Assembly: GCF_030272615.1 (NCBI RefSeq)
Contig: NC_081415.1
Location: forward strand, 262,682,925-262,746,924
Direction of reading: 5' to 3'
DNA length: 64,000 nt
Source: Cryptomeria japonica
Lineage: Eukaryota > Streptophyta > Pinopsida > Cupressales > Cupressaceae
Both the position numbers and the translations under genes were made by a program. Positions 60,186 through 64,000 of the stretch are shown piece by piece (positions within the stretch are counted from its first letter, which is position 1; each line of letters opens with the position of its first letter). Under the pieces are notes generated by a model. The model saw nothing but the letters and a program-made list of their open reading frames with translations, was not told the DNA's origin and did no database searches.

Positions 60186-62136
60186 TCACATTATTCCCAC
60201 AAAAAATAAATGCATGAAGAGAAAAAATATACCATCTATCTGGTATAAATTACTAGTGAACCTACATTTGAACTCATAAATGAGCATCCTTGTCAACCAA
60301 TAAAACATCCTTGCATTCTTGAATTGTGAGGTGCAATTATCTGACCATATTAAGTGTTGGTTGTATTGTATGTTTATTTTCTTTAAATTATCATAGAAAA
60401 CTTTAAAGAATCCTTGTACAAACTCTGATGAATGAGTAAGGATCATCACTTATGTAGAAGTGTTACTCTCTTACAATCTTTCTATCCTCCTTTATGCTAT
60501 CATCTACATGCATGAACGTTATGTGTACAAAAATAGAAACTTGTGTAGAATGATAATACATAGATTGTACTTCATTTTGAGGTTGTTGTGTATAATTTTC
60601 AGCAAAATCAACGATAGAGACAATGGTGTCAAGAGGAAATGTGTCCTTACATAACTTGAATTGCTCATCTAACCATCGAGCTCTATGTGTATGCATTATG
60701 TACTCATAAACTATTTTCTCTTGAAACATTTTCATAAATTCAGCTATACATATATCATTTTTCACTAACTCGCATCTCTTCAAATCTTTTCCATCTTTAA
60801 CCCCATATGTGATTGTCTTGTATTTTCTAAAAGAAACTAGTTTTGTACCAATTTTATGTGTGCTCTCCAAATGTACACATCTTGGTAAACATTGCAAACC
60901 ACCACATATAGCACAAGAACCTTCCAAATAAGACATCATGTAATAAATGCAACCATCATTTCTATTACATAGCACAGTTGAAATAAATTCTCTTGTTGAC
61001 TTAGGGGGTGCTTGGATATTGCATTCCTGCAAAACATCGTTAGTGTACAAAGTAGAACAAATATGATGAAAAAATATTATAGTGCATGGAAAATTCAATA
61101 TGCATCCTACAACAACACATGGTGTGTACATGATTAATCTTAATATAAAAAGGTTTTTTCCATTTCAAAAAACCTTTGATAAATTCTTATTTGAGAGAAA
61201 AATTGAAGGAATTCATAAAAATTGTTTGAGTCATATCAAAATACTGTTTGGCATGTGGCTCACAATTTCTAGACTCGAATCGCCTTTTAACATCTTTTTG
61301 TTGGCTGAAACTCTTGTGTTGTCATGCCAAAAAATTTCAATTAATGTTCTGAGTGCATCAAAAACAACCTTTCCTTTGCATGGTAGTCTACTCGAGAATT
61401 CCCAAAGAAATTTATTGTTAGGTTCCTCTATTTTTTCTCGCCTTTTTAATGCTTTACTTAATGTTGTTCTACTAACATTTAATGACTTGCTTGTTTTGGT
61501 TATCAAATGATATTTTTTATTTTCTTGCTCATTATGGTTGATGTAATGACACATTGAGTAGCATTAGAATCTTTAGTACATGATTTTGAACCAATAGCTT
61601 GATATGCATCAAATATATTTCTCACAATAGTTCTTTCATTGTTACTTTCGGATGATCTTAGGCCTAGAATTTTCATTGTCTCTAAATTTCAAATTTTTAA
61701 TCATTAGAACAATTAATCGACATCTTTCAGCTTGATTTAAGTTTTAAAAATGGTTTTGACATATTCTTTTAATCATTCTCCTACAAGTTCGTTCATTCAT
61801 TTTATCGGGCATTGGCTTCAATATATTCTCATTAATGTCAATTAGATACTTTGGTTTCCTATGAATGATTATAGGAGGTGTCAACATCAGTGCATTGCGT
61901 GGAGGTGTATGTTCATCATTTAATTAATTATTCAATGATGTCTCTTCTTCAATTGCATTAGGTTCATATGATAAATCAATTGTCTCTTCTTCAACTGCAT
62001 TAGGTGCATTATGTTCATTTGGTAAATCAAATTGAGATATTGAGGATGACATACCTTCTTGTCCCATTGTTCTTATGTCACATAATTTCCTCATACGTTG
62101 CCTTTGTCTTTCCTTTTTAGCCTCTTGTTGTTCCAT
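60186..62136 (-). pseudogene. Possible unclassified DDE-type transposase-like gene, broken
   Basis: Minus-strand pieces in order: 62136-61924 (Gln/Lys/Arg-rich start, then acidic), 61554-61231 with a helix-turn-helix-like SLNVSRTTLSKALKRR, 61131-60463 (222 codons) and 60449-60186. The first three share a frame with stops between; the last is shifted by one base. The third has a Cys/His cluster (CIYYMMSYLEGSCAICGG, LPRCVH) and the motif VDFAENYT (about 60610), followed by NEVQSMYYHSTQVSIF. The fourth has WSDNCTSQFKNAR (about 60340-60305). Two spaced Asp motifs of this kind recall DDE/RNase-H-fold enzymes and uncharacterised animal proteins I remember. The third acidic residue is not identified. 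Confidence 0.45.
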
Positions 62137-62640
62137 TGTTCCTCACTTGTTCTTTCCCATGGTTGATATCGGTTGTCCCAAATAGAATCATATTACATAT
62201 ATATGTAAACAAAAGTAAATTTGGCATCAAATAACCTTAAATTTGAGCATTATCATTTATTGTTTAGAACAAAACTATTAAACAATCACTATAATATTGA
62301 CAAAACTAATAAGAACAATAATTCAATCATTTGAAATCATGCAAAAACAAAAAATTCACTTACTTCTATGTATAAAATAGTGACAGAAGTGCAGACACAG
62401 TTGCAGTGGGGCCTTCAACGACCTCAAAAACTTCTTTTGAGGCCATTGAGGCTCTTGGGAAACTAAAACTATTACTAACCATGTATGTGTTTTTAGTCCC
62501 TAAAATGTTTGCAAGCCCAACGGTATTTTTTTTGGCACCCTGTACGCACTCCTAGGCCTTAAAAATGTTATGGCAAGGTAGCGAACTAATATAATCAGCA
62601 CCCCATACGCATTATTTGTAGTAAAGAAAATGTGAAGGAA
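62137..62640. other. AT-rich stretch, nothing recognised
   Basis: Upstream side of the DDE-like gene. No gene or clear terminal repeat seen. Confidence 0.5.
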
Positions 62641-62649
62641 AAGAGAGGA

Positions 62650-62795
<146 letters not shown>

Positions 62796-64000
62796 CAATG
62801 CCTGCCAAAATACCCTAGAGAAAATAAGATAATCTAAAATCTAAAAGAACAACCTTTTTTTTGTTTTGTTTAACAACTAATGTAAACTTAAATATCATCT
62901 ATGAAATGTGAATAATCAACCATCAACTTATTATTAACATGATCATAACATTAAACCATAATCATTAAATCAAATAGGCAAGAAGAATTACTAACTACAT
63001 ACACAATGCTCCACCTCCCTAGGGTATCTAAACATCATTACTTAGTTTCCTCTAGCGCAAGCAATAACATATGTGCATTGTTTCCTAATTTTAAAGCCAT
63101 TACTATTCCATCATGCCCATATGCAAATCTCTTACTATCTCCATTAAGATGATATGCAACTACATTTTTATTGATGCATTCTATCCTAGCATTAATCTCC
63201 TACTAAATGATATACAATTCTTGGTACATTATTTAATCATCTACATATATGCAATGCACTTAATATTTATTTTCATATTACATGATCATAAATTCTTTCC
63301 TACCCTATGATAGGCAATCCTTTAATTCCTTAAACTATGTGATATCGATGCAAGATCAAACCCATAACTAAGGTTCATTTTAAGCTCCAATTCCATATGT
63401 TCCTACAATTCCTTAACCATCCATATCCCTAAGTTTATCATGCAACCAGCATGCTTATCTTTCACCAAATGCATAACACGGAATACATTCCTTGTAACAC
63501 ATACATTTCATTTATGAGATTCTTAAATCCTAATATGATTATTAATCCTTAATGCATCCTATATTCTTAATGCAAGGTCCTAATGCCATTTCCAATTAAC
63601 CATTGATATGCTAAGAAAGTATACCTATAATTTCAATGCACTAACATGAGTGAAAAACACATTTAGGACTGATATTATTTCTGCCATAAACATAACTTAC
63701 GTTCATTAGATACCATCTAAGTTTCATTATCACATTGGCATCTACGACAAGCCTCATTCTCTCACATATTTCCAAGTAACACTTAATACAACATGAACAA
63801 GATCAATCCAATATTAAACCATTGCAAGAATAGAAACCTACATGAATCACTTCCTCCTTCAAATCTATTTGCATAACATCAATTATAAATGTCACAATTA
63901 CATTGCATTCATGGGCCACAATCCAAGACATCATCTAGATTACATACACCATTATTGATACATGAATTACATATCAATATCATAGCTCATCCATATAATA
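62796..64000. other. AT-rich sequence, no gene seen
   Basis: Stops are frequent in all frames. Repeated short words such as CTTAATGCA and ACATAAC occur, but without a definable unit. It may be the inside of another decayed retroelement; nothing in view shows this. Confidence 0.5.

Overview
The window is a repeat-dense stretch of a large plant nuclear genome. It has spliced plant genes, CACTA and Tat-type (Ty3/gypsy) elements, an L1-type LINE carrying RNase H, and primer sites matching plant tRNA-Lys. The heavy nesting and slow decay suggest a gymnosperm, but that is inference. I see no intact host gene. Almost everything is a mobile element or a broken gene, and several broken genes read on correctly once inserted elements are skipped.

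Left part (1-26 kb): a CACTA transposon carries a TNP2 transposase gene and a second, probably TNPA-like, gene. The TNP2 gene is interrupted twice. A 14.9-kb Tat retrotransposon (Tat-1, 821-15702, duplication ATAAC) sits in one exon. A 3.0-kb non-coding element with 26-bp inverted ends (16950-19945) sits in a later exon; it contains a 1.6-kb GA-rich tract and palindromic 42-bp repeats.

Middle and right part (26.4-59.3 kb): pieces of a clathrin heavy chain pseudogene lie at 26.4-27.1 kb and 58.7-59.3 kb. Between them is a minus-strand gene for an unrecognised coiled-coil protein (57336 down to 27699). That gene is split by a solo-LTR-like insert, an 8-kb LINE (47201-55184) and an 18.3-kb Tat retrotransposon (Tat-2, 28898-47168, duplication AATAA).

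Tat-2 is the most striking object. It has a gag-pol frame with two RNase H domains, and an antisense gene with plant-mobile-domain features between pol and the 3' LTR. Arrays of the octamer TAGCGCNT lie in the gag-pol leader, and the same octamer, inverted, lies upstream of the antisense gene. Each gene therefore has the array in its own sense orientation. Tat-1 and Tat-2 also share a compact hairpin just after pol and a stem that overlaps the polypurine tract.

Right end (59.4-64 kb): a 133-bp tandem duplication, a motif-rich block, a broken minus-strand gene that may be an unclassified DDE-type transposase, a GA microsatellite, and AT-rich sequence with nothing recognisable.
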